Of a DNA stretch of 63,985 nucleotides, positions 6,524-14,167 are shown one piece after another. Each line of letters begins with the position of its first letter. Positions within the stretch are counted from its first letter, which is position 1. The notes below the pieces were generated by a model. That model had not been told where the DNA came from and ran no database searches. It was given only the letters and a program-made list of their open reading frames with translations. This DNA comes from Prochlorococcus sp. AG-409-L21 (GTDB lineage Bacteria > Cyanobacteriota > Cyanobacteriia > PCC-6307 > Cyanobiaceae), in NCBI GenBank assembly GCA_003215475.1, contig QCKH01000009.1, forward strand, positions 1 through 63,985. The letters run 5' to 3'. The translations under genes and the position numbers were made by a program.

Positions 6524-7606
6524 ATGAAAAAAGGTAAAGATAACATATTAACTGAATCTCTAAGTAGTAGAGTAAATAAAGATGTGGATGATTTATTTAG
6601 TAAGAATAAAAAATTAACCAACGAAAAAGAAATTAAATCCATTTTTATGGATAAGTATGGGATGAATAAACAAGACGCTGATCAGGCGATGGTTATCTAT
6701 CTGAGTAAAAAACAATCTTTAAGAGAACAACATTATGAGGATTGGGATGAAAGGGCTAGAGAACAAAACATAAATTTATTAAAGGCTAAAGGTATTGATA
6801 TATTAAGTACTGACACCAACGTACCATTCTATAGAAGAATTGATAGTAAGGAAATTAGATTTTTAAATAAAGTTGCTGATATGTTGGCTAAAGAAACTAA
6901 ATTAGAAGAATCGGATGATATATCTGGTTTTATTGTCTATGCACCTTTTGGTAGTTATGAGTTAAAAGTTCTATTAAATGAACGTATACATTATGGTTTT
7001 GAAAAATACGTAAATAATATATATGGGGTAGGTGACAATCAAATCATATTCCCCACACATAATAGTATTTCACAGGCAAGTGAAGGTCAATTTTTATGGG
7101 AAATGTATAAAGATAAATTAAGAAGAAAACAAATACAAATGGTGAATCCAGGTTTCGATATTCCTGATGACGCAATTATAATAGAACAAGATTTATCAGA
7201 TGAACAACTAAAGTCTTTAGATAAATCTTTTGAGTATATGGATATACCACAAGAAATAGCAGCAGAAGAATTAGGAGATTTAATTACATGGGTAAAAGAC
7301 TTACCAGAAGAATTATTTCTATATAGAGTACTTTACTTAGATGATAAAAATCAAATAAATTACGATGAATTAGGTAGTCATTATTCACAAGATAGAACAG
7401 ACTTAATTAATAACCATTACGATAGGGGTAGTATATACGGACATGCACAAGGGGAAGATGCATATCTAATAACGGTTAAAGTACCTAAGAGTGAAGTAGA
7501 TGTAATGGAGACATTAAATAATAACATTCTTTATCCACATGAAAAAGAAATAACTTTAAAGGATAAAGGTAGGGGGGCAAAATATTTAGATATTGAGAAA
7601 ATATAA
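6524..7606 (+). CDS. tagged putative ADP-ribosyltransferase
   Basis: A 360-residue protein with a short tag (MKKGKDNILTE, L-T-E site at residue 11). The C-terminal third has the layout of arginine-type ADP-ribosyltransferases: an Arg in LYRVLYLDD (R268), a Ser in GSHYSQD (S285/S288) and an ExE pair in YPHEKEITL (E340/E342). T4 packages its ADP-ribosyltransferase Alt in the head and injects it to modify host RNA polymerase; tag plus domain suggest the same strategy here. Residues 12-260 are unassigned. The R-S-ExE reading is by eye and needs profile confirmation. Confidence 0.5.
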   Translation: MKKGKDNILTESLSSRVNKDVDDLFSKNKKLTNEKEIKSIFMDKYGMNKQDADQAMVIYLSKKQSLREQHYEDWDERAREQNINLLKAKGIDILSTDTNVPFYRRIDSKEIRFLNKVADMLAKETKLEESDDISGFIVYAPFGSYELKVLLNERIHYGFEKYVNNIYGVGDNQIIFPTHNSISQASEGQFLWEMYKDKLRRKQIQMVNPGFDIPDDAIIIEQDLSDEQLKSLDKSFEYMDIPQEIAAEELGDLITWVKDLPEELFLYRVLYLDDKNQINYDELGSHYSQDRTDLINNHYDRGSIYGHAQGEDAYLITVKVPKSEVDVMETLNNNILYPHEKEITLKDKGRGAKYLDIEKI

Positions 7607-7607
7607 C

Positions 7608-7616
7608 ATATTTATA
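7608..7616 (+). promoter_or_regulatory. late-type promoter motif ATATTTATA
   Basis: 14 nt before the ATG at 7631. Confidence 0.5.
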
Positions 7617-7630
7617 TAAAAAAAAGTAAA

Positions 7631-8515
7631 ATGGGAAGATTAGCAAAATTAAAAAGAGAATTAATGTTAGAATCTAATAAAAGATTATTAGGTGAAGATA
7701 AATTAGGTATAGAACCAGTTATAGATAAAAGGGGAGGTGGTTCTGTTGGATATCAAATATTTTTTGAGGAAGGTGAAGACACTATTTCTGACGGTGATAA
7801 AACAATGGCAGCACAACACTTAGCTAGAGAGATTATGAGTTCACTACCAACTATAGAAAGATTTAGAGCGGAAAAAAATATCCCTAAATTCATTACCATT
7901 GGTAGTGGTACATCTTCTACAGGTAGTAGAGATAGAAATGCAGAATTAGGTAGAGCTAGGATGGAAGAAATGAAAGATGTAGTATTTACTGCATTTGACA
8001 TTGTAGGTGACACAACAGGTAAGTACGTTGGTAAAGATGTAATAGAAGACTTAATTACCACTAATACTAATACATCTTACAAACCTAGTGATTTAAATCC
8101 AATTTACGATAGAAATAGATCAGTACCTAGAGATATGGAAAGATATGGATTTGTTGTAGTTCGTCCACTTACAACTATGGGATTAGATAAAAAATCTATT
8201 GGTAGTGTAGGTGATAAAATGAGGGGTGCAGATGGTTACGTATATGAAGATGAAGAAGCAATTGTGAAAGCAATAAAAGAATTAGAAACATATTCAGATA
8301 TTGTAGATTTAGATTACGAATTAAGAAACAATGGTGGATTAGAAGGATTTATAAATAAAACCATTAAAGATGGATTTACTGCTATGGGTAGTGATACAGA
8401 AGAAAGAGAAGACATTGTAAACGCAATTAACAACGCCGCTAGTAATAGTGGAAAAGGAAAAGTTGCAAAAATTAATTTTGCTCCGGGTGGTGCTATCGTA
8501 TCTATTATGTTGTAA
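7631..8515 (+). CDS. tagged protein with OmpA-like region
   Basis: 294 residues. The N-terminus MGRLAKLKRELMLESNKR is shared with the gene at 2409 and carries an M-L-E / L-G-E cleavage candidate. Residues ~38-120 have the order of an OmpA C-terminal domain: a YQIFFEEGEDTIS strand, a helix, a strand ITIGSGTSSTGS, then NAELGRARMEEM resembling the N..LS..RA helix. Such domains bind peptidoglycan. Residues 120-294 are unassigned. It leads a cluster with the genes at 8529 and 8875. Confidence 0.5.
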   Translation: MGRLAKLKRELMLESNKRLLGEDKLGIEPVIDKRGGGSVGYQIFFEEGEDTISDGDKTMAAQHLAREIMSSLPTIERFRAEKNIPKFITIGSGTSSTGSRDRNAELGRARMEEMKDVVFTAFDIVGDTTGKYVGKDVIEDLITTNTNTSYKPSDLNPIYDRNRSVPRDMERYGFVVVRPLTTMGLDKKSIGSVGDKMRGADGYVYEDEEAIVKAIKELETYSDIVDLDYELRNNGGLEGFINKTIKDGFTAMGSDTEEREDIVNAINNAASNSGKGKVAKINFAPGGAIVSIML

Positions 8516-8528
8516 TAAATTTATTTAA

Positions 8529-8882
8529 ATGAGAGACGTAATACGCAAAATATTATTAGAAGAAGTTTCTCAGTACGAATATCAGGTAAGAGATATAGGT
8601 GGTGATACCTATTATAAAAAACGTAAAGGTGATAAGTATTGGGAGTTTACAACGAAAGATGATTTCGATGAAAACGCCACAGATAAAAACACTGTTAAAT
8701 GGGTGGAAAAGAAACCGCCTAAACCACCTTATGTAAGACAAGTGGATGTTCCCACCACAATGAAGGGAAAAGACGGTAAGATCAAATATTTAAAAGATTA
8801 TTTCGAAAACCTTTCACCAAATGACTTTAAAGTAGAAATAGATGATAAGTCCATTAAAATAACACCTAACGATAATGGATAA
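8529..8882 (+). CDS. small tagged protein
   Basis: 117 residues starting MRDVIRKILLEEVS, the short tag type also seen at 17008, 17532, 18398 and 19536 (M-x-x-[VIL]-I-[RK]-KIL-x-E). L-L-E is the predicted cut. The remainder is basic and beta-rich with many Lys and a proline cluster (KKPPKPPYV). No family is recognised. It starts 13 nt after the preceding gene and overlaps the next by 8 nt. Confidence 0.55.
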   Translation: MRDVIRKILLEEVSQYEYQVRDIGGDTYYKKRKGDKYWEFTTKDDFDENATDKNTVKWVEKKPPKPPYVRQVDVPTTMKGKDGKIKYLKDYFENLSPNDFKVEIDDKSIKITPNDNG

Positions 8883-9885
8883 ACAGAAAGAATTATTAGA
8901 CTACGTTTATAATGATTTAGTAAAGAACACTAAATTCAGAGATGCATCTTATAGAGATATAGATTTATACGATGGTAAATGTAAAAGTTTACAGGTTGGT
9001 ATTCGTTGGGGAAGTGTTGCACCCTATTTTAACTATGTACCAGAATGTTTAGAAAATTTTCTAAAAGACACTTATGGTTTAACCTTTAAAGAAATAGAAG
9101 AATTATTTTGGGATAAGTATGAACAACATATTATTAATATGGTATTATCCAAAAAAGAAAATATATCTCCACACGTAAGAGTACATGTCGATTACCTAAG
9201 AGAATCTAAAATAGATAAAGAAACAGAATTCCTAAAAAAAGTTTTAGATACAATGATAAGAGATACTAAACCCTTTAATAAAAGTGTTGCTAGTGTTATA
9301 ACACCATTTATTGCTTCACCATCTAAAAATGGTAAGTATGTATTAAGTGCTAACTATTGTAAGAATATGGTTGATTATTTTGATGATGAGTTTAGATTGG
9401 GAAAGATTTTTACTAATTATTTAGAAATGTTTGGGTTATCGTATGAAGAAATGGAAGAAGTAATGTATTGGTATTTTAATGATGTATATGAAAAATACTT
9501 TAAAAGGTTTTTTGATGACTCTTATAAAACCAGACCTAGATTAGATGAAGGTATAGATTTAGGGTTTGTAGATAAAGTCGTAGATAGTGTCCTTAAAGAA
9601 ATAGTATGGGACTTTGATAGAGGACTTGTTTATTTTCCTATGATAGATTATTCCGCTTTTCTTAACGGTGATGGTAGTTTTTTAGCACCACTAAATGCAG
9701 ATGATCCTTTCAGTAATCGTTTTAGTGAAAGATATGAAACTAATTGGCACAATGATTTAATGAATCATATTGTAAAAACATATGGTATCACAGGTAATGA
9801 ATGGAATAGAGTTTGGGGTTCATTACAGGGTGAGATATGGGATAAAACCGAAGAGTACTGGAACTCCTTCCCAAGTGGGTATTAA
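8875..9885 (+). CDS. protein with three internal repeats, unknown
   Basis: 336 residues without an obvious tag. Three ~100-residue units each begin with a helix like FLKKVLDTMIRD or FVDKVVDSVLKE and end with a motif like YGLTFKEIEELF, FGLSYEEMEEVM or YGITGNEWNRVW. The gene at 14168 has similar units, and that at 41975 may be related. The ATG overlaps the stop of the gene before it, so translation is coupled. Perhaps it travels with the tagged 117-residue protein; the function is unknown. Confidence 0.55.
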   Translation: MDKQKELLDYVYNDLVKNTKFRDASYRDIDLYDGKCKSLQVGIRWGSVAPYFNYVPECLENFLKDTYGLTFKEIEELFWDKYEQHIINMVLSKKENISPHVRVHVDYLRESKIDKETEFLKKVLDTMIRDTKPFNKSVASVITPFIASPSKNGKYVLSANYCKNMVDYFDDEFRLGKIFTNYLEMFGLSYEEMEEVMYWYFNDVYEKYFKRFFDDSYKTRPRLDEGIDLGFVDKVVDSVLKEIVWDFDRGLVYFPMIDYSAFLNGDGSFLAPLNADDPFSNRFSERYETNWHNDLMNHIVKTYGITGNEWNRVWGSLQGEIWDKTEEYWNSFPSGY

Positions 9886-9935
9886 ATACTTTACAATTTC
9901 TTAATATTACTTATTAACCTTTTAACACTAAGGGT

Positions 9936-9944
9936 ATATTTATA
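9936..9944 (+). promoter_or_regulatory. late-type promoter motif ATATTTATA
   Basis: 9 nt before the ATG at 9954. Confidence 0.45.
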
Positions 9945-9953
9945 TTCTTAATT

Positions 9954-10052
9954 ATGAATATACAACAAATTATATGGCTTGGTCTTTTACCTATATTAGT
10001 AATGGGTGGATATATCGTTGCACTCATACGTAACATACGAAAGTATAAATAA
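9954..10052 (+). CDS. 32-residue membrane peptide
   Basis: ATG to TAA frame encoding MNIQQIIWLGLLPILV..., one transmembrane helix (residues 5-25) and a basic tail (RNIRKYK). The late-type promoter directly upstream supports it as real. It converges with the minus-strand operon ending at 10054. The function is unknown; it is of the size of single-pass phage membrane peptides. Confidence 0.45.
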   Translation: MNIQQIIWLGLLPILVMGGYIVALIRNIRKYK

Positions 10053-10053
10053 A

Positions 10054-10224
10054 TTACTCATTTAAAAATGGGCAATCTTCTAACCCACAACCTTCATCTA
10101 ACATTACTCCTTGATAATCTTCTAATGTCATTTCTAAGATAGACCTTTCTTTATCGTTACTCCCACAAGCATATATTATAAAGTTTTCTATGATTGCGTT
10201 AATTTCGTCTTTACTATTTCTCAT
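10054..10224 (-). CDS. small acidic protein, unknown
   Basis: 56 residues (MRNSKDEINAIIENF...), with cysteines at 20, 46 and 51. The start overlaps the preceding gene's stop in the form ATGA (10221-10224), typical of coupled translation. It is the last gene of the three-gene minus-strand operon starting at 10563. No family is recognised. Confidence 0.45.
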   Translation of the reverse strand: MRNSKDEINAIIENFIIYACGSNDKERSILEMTLEDYQGVMLDEGCGLEDCPFLNE

Positions 10225-10322
10225 CTTTGTTTTAGGATTTTTTCGATTTCTTCTTTAACTTTTATTAAATCACCTTCATTTAAATCATATAATCTCCATA
10301 ATATAACTTCTAAATCACTCAT
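10221..10322 (-). CDS. 33-residue helical peptide
   Basis: The frame MSDLEVILWRLYDLNEGD... is amphipathic and charged. It lies between two coupled genes in the same minus-strand operon, starting 7 bp inside the 3' end of the secreted-protein gene and ending in an ATGA overlap with the next. Only this arrangement supports it. Confidence 0.4.
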   Translation of the reverse strand: MSDLEVILWRLYDLNEGDLIKVKEEIEKILKQR

Positions 10323-10563
10323 CTTTGTTTTGGTTTAATCTTTCTTCTATTATCCAGTTATGTCTTTTAAAAATTATTACTGGTTTTTTATCATTACTTA
10401 CATTATCCCACGATTTGTATATCATATACCCCATATGTGTCTTTGCAAGAAATAAGGTATCTCTATTTGGACTTATGTGTGAAAATATAGTACTACTGTC
10501 TACACTCTGAGAAAATGTGATTTGGGTTATAAATAAACCCATAATTAAAAGTATTTTTTTCAT
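10315..10563 (-). CDS. small secreted protein
   Basis: 82 residues with a signal peptide (MKKILLIMGLFITQITFSQS) of the Bacteroidota style ending near FSQ. The mature part (~62 residues) is a small beta-rich domain without a recognised family. It has no tag and uses a host-type promoter, matching the other secreted proteins at 6430 and 27876. Probably exported early to modify the envelope. Confidence 0.55.
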   Translation of the reverse strand: MKKILLIMGLFITQITFSQSVDSSTIFSHISPNRDTLFLAKTHMGYMIYKSWDNVSNDKKPVIIFKRHNWIIEERLNQNKDE

Positions 10564-10580
10564 TATTTATTATTTTAATA

Positions 10581-10612
10581 TAAAATTAACTATAATAAAT
10601 TAAAAAAACAAA
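10581..10612 (-). promoter_or_regulatory. host-type promoter TTTG-N20-TAATTTTA
   Basis: On the minus strand TTTG (10609-10612) and TAATTTTA (10581-10588) are 20 bp apart, 17 nt before the gene starting at 10563. The last base of the -7 element is A instead of G. Confidence 0.5.
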
Positions 10613-10636
10613 TTTTTTGTAAAAGTTTTGTCATTT

Positions 10637-10683
10637 TTGGAGTTGACCCGCGAACTTGTCCACTTCTCACCCCCAGCCCCCTC
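10637..10683 (+). repeat. dispersed repeat, copy C
   Basis: Full-length match to copies A and B. It ends 4 bp from the stop codon of the minus-strand gene 10688-11086, so like B it abuts a gene that has its own host-type promoter. Confidence 0.65.
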
Positions 10684-10687
10684 TCCT

Positions 10688-11086
10688 CTACGATTCGACT
10701 TTTAAACCATATTCCTCAATTAAAAAATCCCTTTCTTTATCGGTTATTTTATCTCCTTCTACAAACATCTCCACATAGTCGTCAAACAGTTCTATAAGTT
10801 TATCTTCGATATAACAATCTTCATAGATATAATCATCTATATAAAAAGAAGTATCACCATACCTAATTTGTTCTCCGAAACTATCTGCAATGTCATGATC
10901 GTAATAATATACATCTTCACATATACTTACATTAGATGGGTTGTTAGTAAGTACATACACATCGTATCCATCTGCAGTTGATTCTGTATAAATTGTACAA
11001 TCTACTTCATTAAATCTATTAATGTCTGTTGTAATATCAAGTCCTAACTGTGACTTTAATATTTCTATTTTTCTTTTTTCTTCCAT
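10688..11086 (-). CDS. acidic protein, unknown
   Basis: A 132-residue protein, very rich in Asp, Glu and Tyr (for example DVYYYDHDIAD), starting MEEKRKIEILKSQLG. No signal peptide or tag. Such charge could mimic DNA, but no DNA-mimic family is recognised. It stands alone with its own host-type promoter and is bounded on its 3' side by repeat C, so it looks like an independently acquired early gene. Confidence 0.5.
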   Translation of the reverse strand: MEEKRKIEILKSQLGLDITTDINRFNEVDCTIYTESTADGYDVYVLTNNPSNVSICEDVYYYDHDIADSFGEQIRYGDTSFYIDDYIYEDCYIEDKLIELFDDYVEMFVEGDKITDKERDFLIEEYGLKVES

Positions 11087-11140
11087 AATTTTTTATATAT
11101 ATTATCCAAATACTGTCGTATTTAGTTTGTATTATTAATT

Positions 11141-11172
11141 CAAATATAATAAAAAAATATATAAATTTCAAA
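11141..11172 (-). promoter_or_regulatory. host-type promoter TTTG-N20-TATATTTG
   Basis: On the minus strand TTTG (11169-11172) and TATATTTG (11141-11148), 20 bp apart. The start codon at 11086 follows after a 54-nt leader, longer than at most sites here. Confidence 0.65.
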
Positions 11173-11201
11173 ACAAAATAAAAATTATAATATAAAATAA
11201 G

Positions 11202-11210
11202 ATATTTATT
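11202..11210 (+). promoter_or_regulatory. late-type promoter motif ATATTTATT
   Basis: 13 nt before the ATG at 11224. Confidence 0.5.
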
Positions 11211-11223
11211 AATAAAAAATACT

Positions 11224-11679
11224 ATGGCGTTTATATTATCACAACACAAAAGCGAATTTGGGATTATACATGAGTCCGCATATGCAAATATTGATTCATA
11301 TTCTGTTGATTTAATTAATAAAATATGTAAGGTTAATGTAACAATATATGCAAGTTTAGAAAATAGAGTTAATAAAGATACACCTGTAGGTGTTAAAACT
11401 TATTATATAAAAGGTAATGATTTTGATGAATCTTTACATACTAGTGAATTTATATTAAGGGATACTTTAGAAATGCCAGACGAAACACCAGAAACTAAAA
11501 AAGGGGTTACTAACATTTCTACTGCCAATATGTATACTAATTTACAACAACATAAAGATTTTGTGAGTGCATTACCAGTATTTGAAGTGACTAAGAAGGG
11601 TAAGGAAATTTCCATTCTACAAGCACAACAAGGGGATTTGGTTTTAGATGATGACTTTGAAGTAGTAAATGAATTATAA
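11224..11679 (+). CDS. unknown, possibly virion-associated
   Basis: A 151-residue protein (MAFILSQHKSEFGI...) without tag, signal or membrane segment. The N-terminal half is beta-rich (VNVTIYASLENRV, VGVKTYYIKG) and the C-terminal half more helical, ending in a short acidic stretch (LVLDDDFEVVNEL). The late-type promoter fits a structural protein. No family is recognised. It is followed 15 nt later by tRNA-Glu. Confidence 0.45.
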   Translation: MAFILSQHKSEFGIIHESAYANIDSYSVDLINKICKVNVTIYASLENRVNKDTPVGVKTYYIKGNDFDESLHTSEFILRDTLEMPDETPETKKGVTNISTANMYTNLQQHKDFVSALPVFEVTKKGKEISILQAQQGDLVLDDDFEVVNEL

Positions 11680-11694
11680 ATGAAAAATATCACT

Positions 11695-11766
11695 GCTCCC
11701 TTCGTCTAGGGGTTAGGACGCCAGGTTTTCATCCTGGAAACAGGGGTTCGATTCCCCTAGGGAGTA
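11695..11766 (+). tRNA. tRNA-Glu (anticodon TTC)
   Basis: A complete cloverleaf: acceptor GCTCCCT/AGGGAGT (with a terminal G-T pair), D arm with GGGGTTAGGA, anticodon stem CCAGG/CCTGG around the loop TTTTCAT (anticodon TTC) and a T arm containing GGTTCGATTCC. CCA is not encoded. It reads GAA, a very frequent codon in these Glu-rich proteins. Confidence 0.95.
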
Positions 11767-11800
11767 CTAAAATTAAAAATGTAAATTAAATAAACCAATT

Positions 11801-11959
11801 TTGGGGTCGGAAATAAAAGTAGGTGATGTAGTAGATTGGTTGGGTTCTACCTATACAGTGGTAGAAATTGTTGGAGATGGGGTAATATTAAAACAAAATT
11901 TTAGTATTGGTACAATTTTAATTAAACCGGTTAAAATATCTTGTGTCACAAAAAAGTAA
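11801..11959 (+). CDS. small SH3/KOW-like protein with TTG start
   Basis: A 52-codon frame opens at TTG 11801 (no in-frame ATG; a stop lies upstream). The product reads (M)GSEIKVGDVVDWLGSTYTV..., a compact beta-barrel-like pattern similar to KOW/SH3 domains. It lies between tRNA-Glu and the late promoter for the next gene, with no promoter of its own, so it may ride on the upstream transcript. The TTG start makes this tentative. Confidence 0.4.
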   Translation: MGSEIKVGDVVDWLGSTYTVVEIVGDGVILKQNFSIGTILIKPVKISCVTKK

Positions 11960-11976
11960 TTTTTTAGTATTTCTAT

Positions 11977-11985
11977 ATATTTATA
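11977..11985 (+). promoter_or_regulatory. late-type promoter motif ATATTTATA
   Basis: 39 nt before the ATG at 12025, with an A-rich leader. Confidence 0.5.
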
Positions 11986-12024
11986 TAAAAAACTTATAAT
12001 AAAATATATTTTAAAAAAAGAAAA

Positions 12025-12468
12025 ATGAAAATTAAAAAAAACGGACAAGTAATCAGATTAACAGAATCTGATCTTAAGAAAATCGTTAAAAGAGTATTAA
12101 TAGAACAAGATAAAAAACCATCTTGGCTTGATGGTTTAAAAAGAGACTTGAATTATATCGGTAGAGATCTTAAACATGCCTTTAGTGAGGTTGATGAGAT
12201 TCCACAAAGTTTTGGTAACCTAATTGATTACCTTAGTGATGATAATACTTGGGCACCAGTAGGTGATGGTTTTGAAGAAGCGGGTAAAACTATATCAAAT
12301 GCGGCATCTGACTTTGTAGATTGGGCAGGTGGACTATTCAAAGAACAAGATGAAAAATCAGGAGGTATAGATAAAGTACTAGCAAAAATACCAGCAGAAA
12401 AAAGAGCTAAGGCAAAAGCAGTATTACAAAAAATAAAAAATATTGCTAAAAAAATAGCGAAAAAATAA
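12025..12468 (+). CDS. tagged putative internal head protein
   Basis: 147 residues. The tag MKIKKNGQVIRLTESDLKK...VLIEQ is nearly identical in protein and DNA to that at 1862, while the bodies are unrelated, which shows the tag is modular. L-I-E is the likely cut. The body has acidic and aromatic helices, and the C-terminus is Ala/Lys-rich (KIPAEKRAKAKAVLQ, ending KNIAKKIAKK), like small DNA-binding tails. I infer packaging with the DNA. Confidence 0.6.
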   Translation: MKIKKNGQVIRLTESDLKKIVKRVLIEQDKKPSWLDGLKRDLNYIGRDLKHAFSEVDEIPQSFGNLIDYLSDDNTWAPVGDGFEEAGKTISNAASDFVDWAGGLFKEQDEKSGGIDKVLAKIPAEKRAKAKAVLQKIKNIAKKIAKK

Positions 12469-12496
12469 TAAAAAAAATTGTTAATTATTTTCTAAT

Positions 12497-12799
12497 ATGA
12501 TAATCAAAAAAAATGGAAGTGTAGTTAATTTAACTGAATCTGAAGTAAAAGAGATAGTTAAACAATATAAGATAAAAAGATTCTTATCCGAAGATAAACA
12601 ATCTCGTAGATCAGAAGATAAAGATTCAAAAATTAAGTCAATTGTTAGAAAATTAAAAGAATTGACAAATATCTTAAATACTACAGAATCTAATTTGGAA
12701 TCTCTTTCTACATATAATAGAATAGAGGAATTTTTAGAAAAAACCATTGAGGATTTTGAAGATAAGATTAATAAAAAAGAAAGTAAAAAAGAATCGTGA
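12497..12799 (+). CDS. tagged coiled-coil protein
   Basis: 100 residues starting MIIKKNGSVVNLTESEVKEI..., a diverged form of the KKNG-type tag, with L-S-E as the predicted site near residue 33. The remainder is a charged coiled coil. It lies 28 nt after the previous gene and its TGA overlaps the next ATG (TGATG), so the three genes 12025-13242 form an operon. Confidence 0.55.
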   Translation: MIIKKNGSVVNLTESEVKEIVKQYKIKRFLSEDKQSRRSEDKDSKIKSIVRKLKELTNILNTTESNLESLSTYNRIEEFLEKTIEDFEDKINKKESKKES

Positions 12800-13242
12800 T
12801 GAAAAAACATATGTTAAAAGAGACAAATGATATGAGAAGACTAATGGGTCTTGATTTGTTAAAAGAAGATTTTGAAGAAACGGGAGTAATGGGAGTAGAT
12901 GCACCCGAATCTAAAGATGAATTAGAAATAGATGAAAAAGACCACGGTGATGTGGTTAATGAAGATTCTGAAGGTGAAGAAACTTACAACTATGGTGAGG
13001 ACGAAGGTGCTGACCATAAAGAAGAAGAACATTTAGAAGATGAAGAAAAAATGGCACCACATGACAGAATCAAAGCTATCGAAGATCATTTAGACGCACT
13101 TAAAAAAGATATGGATTACGATGAAGATCACGAAGATAGAGAAGAAGAAGGTACTCATTTCGCAGAAGGTAAAAAATATAGTAAAGTATTAAATACCCTT
13201 ACTGAAGCAGAATACAGAAAACTAAAAAAGTTTATTAAATAA
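12799..13242 (+). CDS. very acidic tagged protein
   Basis: I choose the ATG at 12799 (MKKHMLKETNDMRRLMGLDLLKE) over the adjacent GTG. The tag shares the RLMG/ELMG pattern with 4002 and 25251 and has L-K-E sites. Residues ~25-125 are extremely acidic and His-containing (DEEKMAPHD, DEDHEDREEEG). The C-terminus, LNTLTEAEYRKLKKFI, again resembles a tag. Acidic internal proteins act in T4 as head-core components; that role is inferred. Confidence 0.55.
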   Translation: MKKHMLKETNDMRRLMGLDLLKEDFEETGVMGVDAPESKDELEIDEKDHGDVVNEDSEGEETYNYGEDEGADHKEEEHLEDEEKMAPHDRIKAIEDHLDALKKDMDYDEDHEDREEEGTHFAEGKKYSKVLNTLTEAEYRKLKKFIK

Positions 13243-13266
13243 TTTTCATTTTAATTTTAAAAATTT

Positions 13267-13298
13267 AACCCTATAATTAACTTTATAGGGTTTTTTTT
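13267..13298 (+). terminator. rho-independent terminator
   Basis: AACCCTATA pairs perfectly with TATAGGGTT around an 8-nt loop, followed by eight T. It closes the 12025-13242 operon. Confidence 0.85.
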
Positions 13299-13307
13299 GT
13301 ACAAATA

Positions 13308-13339
13308 TTTGGCAGTTTAATATATTTGCCTTATATTTG
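13308..13339 (+). promoter_or_regulatory. host-type promoter TTTG-N20-TATATTTG
   Basis: TTTG at 13308-13311, TATATTTG at 13332-13339, 20-bp spacer. A second TATATTTG (13321-13328) lies within the spacer. The ATG is at 13360. Confidence 0.7.
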
Positions 13340-13359
13340 TAAATATAAATTTAAAAGAT

Positions 13360-13665
13360 ATGAAAAACTTAAATCAAAATTCAATTTTAGGAAAAGACGG
13401 AATTAACATTTCTGTAGTAGACATTATTTTTGGCGTATGTGCCGTATTATGGTTCTTTGGGGTATTCCCAAGAGATTATCAATTCAACTCACCAACAACA
13501 TTTGTTTTGTGTAGTTTGATAGTCTATGGTGTATCCAAAAATCTATCCACAATTATTAGAAATCTAATCACCAATAAAATAGGTGAGGATAATAATACTT
13601 GGAAAAGATTTTTAGTAGCATCTCACTTACCACTAATTATGGTTTACCTATATATTATAGCGTAA
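13360..13665 (+). CDS. small integral membrane protein
   Basis: 101 residues with about three hydrophobic segments (residues ~18-36 around IIFGVCAVLWFFGVF, ~44-60, ~83-100), no signal peptide and no tag. It has its own host-type promoter and terminators on both sides, so it is a single-gene early unit. Phage inner-membrane proteins of this sort often alter the host membrane or exclude other phages. The family is not recognised. Confidence 0.55.
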   Translation: MKNLNQNSILGKDGINISVVDIIFGVCAVLWFFGVFPRDYQFNSPTTFVLCSLIVYGVSKNLSTIIRNLITNKIGEDNNTWKRFLVASHLPLIMVYLYIIA

Positions 13666-13685
13666 TATCTAACAAACTAAATATA

Positions 13686-13713
13686 AAACCTCATCATATG
13701 ATGGGGTTTTTTT
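13686..13713 (+). terminator. rho-independent terminator
   Basis: ACCTCATC/GATGGGGT stem (one G-T pair), ATAT loop and a T run, 20 bp after the membrane-protein gene. Confidence 0.8.
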
Positions 13714-13721
13714 ATGCGCTG

Positions 13722-13730
13722 ATATTTATA
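13722..13730 (+). promoter_or_regulatory. late-type promoter motif ATATTTATA
   Basis: 10 nt before the ATG at 13741. Confidence 0.5.
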
Positions 13731-13740
13731 ATTAAAAAGA

Positions 13741-14154
13741 ATGTCTAAAAGAAAAAATAAAGATATTGTTAGTCAAAAAACAATAGAGAAATCTCTACCA
13801 CCTAATATCGATTCTATAATCGAACATATTAAAACTAATATGGACAAATTAAGTGAAGTGGAATTTTTAAATGGTTTCCGATTATTAAAAACATATAAAG
13901 AAAGAAGTGATGCCTTAATAAAAAGAGGTTATGAAATATTAAATGGGAAAGTAAAAGAACCAGAAAAATATTATTATATGACTATAACGGTTAATCTTAA
14001 AAGTGAAATAGAAACATGGTTTAAAAGAAAACCGTTTAAAGTAATTAAAAAAGAACTATTATCGAAACCTAATATACTTTCGGAAAACCCATATAGTGAA
14101 TTTACTGTTTTTGACGATAATGGAAAACCTCATACTTTTTATAAAAAGAACTGA
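13741..14154 (+). CDS. unknown basic protein
   Basis: A 137-residue Lys-rich protein starting MSKRKNKDIVSQK, with a helical middle (DKLSEVEFLNGFRLLKTYKER) and a C-terminal beta part (YYYMTITVNLKSEIETWF). No tag of the common types. The late-type motif suggests virion or late function. No family is recognised. Confidence 0.45.
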   Translation: MSKRKNKDIVSQKTIEKSLPPNIDSIIEHIKTNMDKLSEVEFLNGFRLLKTYKERSDALIKRGYEILNGKVKEPEKYYYMTITVNLKSEIETWFKRKPFKVIKKELLSKPNILSENPYSEFTVFDDNGKPHTFYKKN

Positions 14155-14162
14155 TATTTATT
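14154..14162 (+). promoter_or_regulatory. late-type promoter motif ATATTTATT
   Basis: It begins on the last base of the preceding stop codon and ends 5 nt before the ATG at 14168. Confidence 0.45.
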
Positions 14163-14167
14163 TTTAG

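Noticed and set aside
12796-12798. GTG start one codon before the ATG at 12799
   Set aside because: It overlaps the preceding stop and would add one residue before a normal tag starting with ATG.
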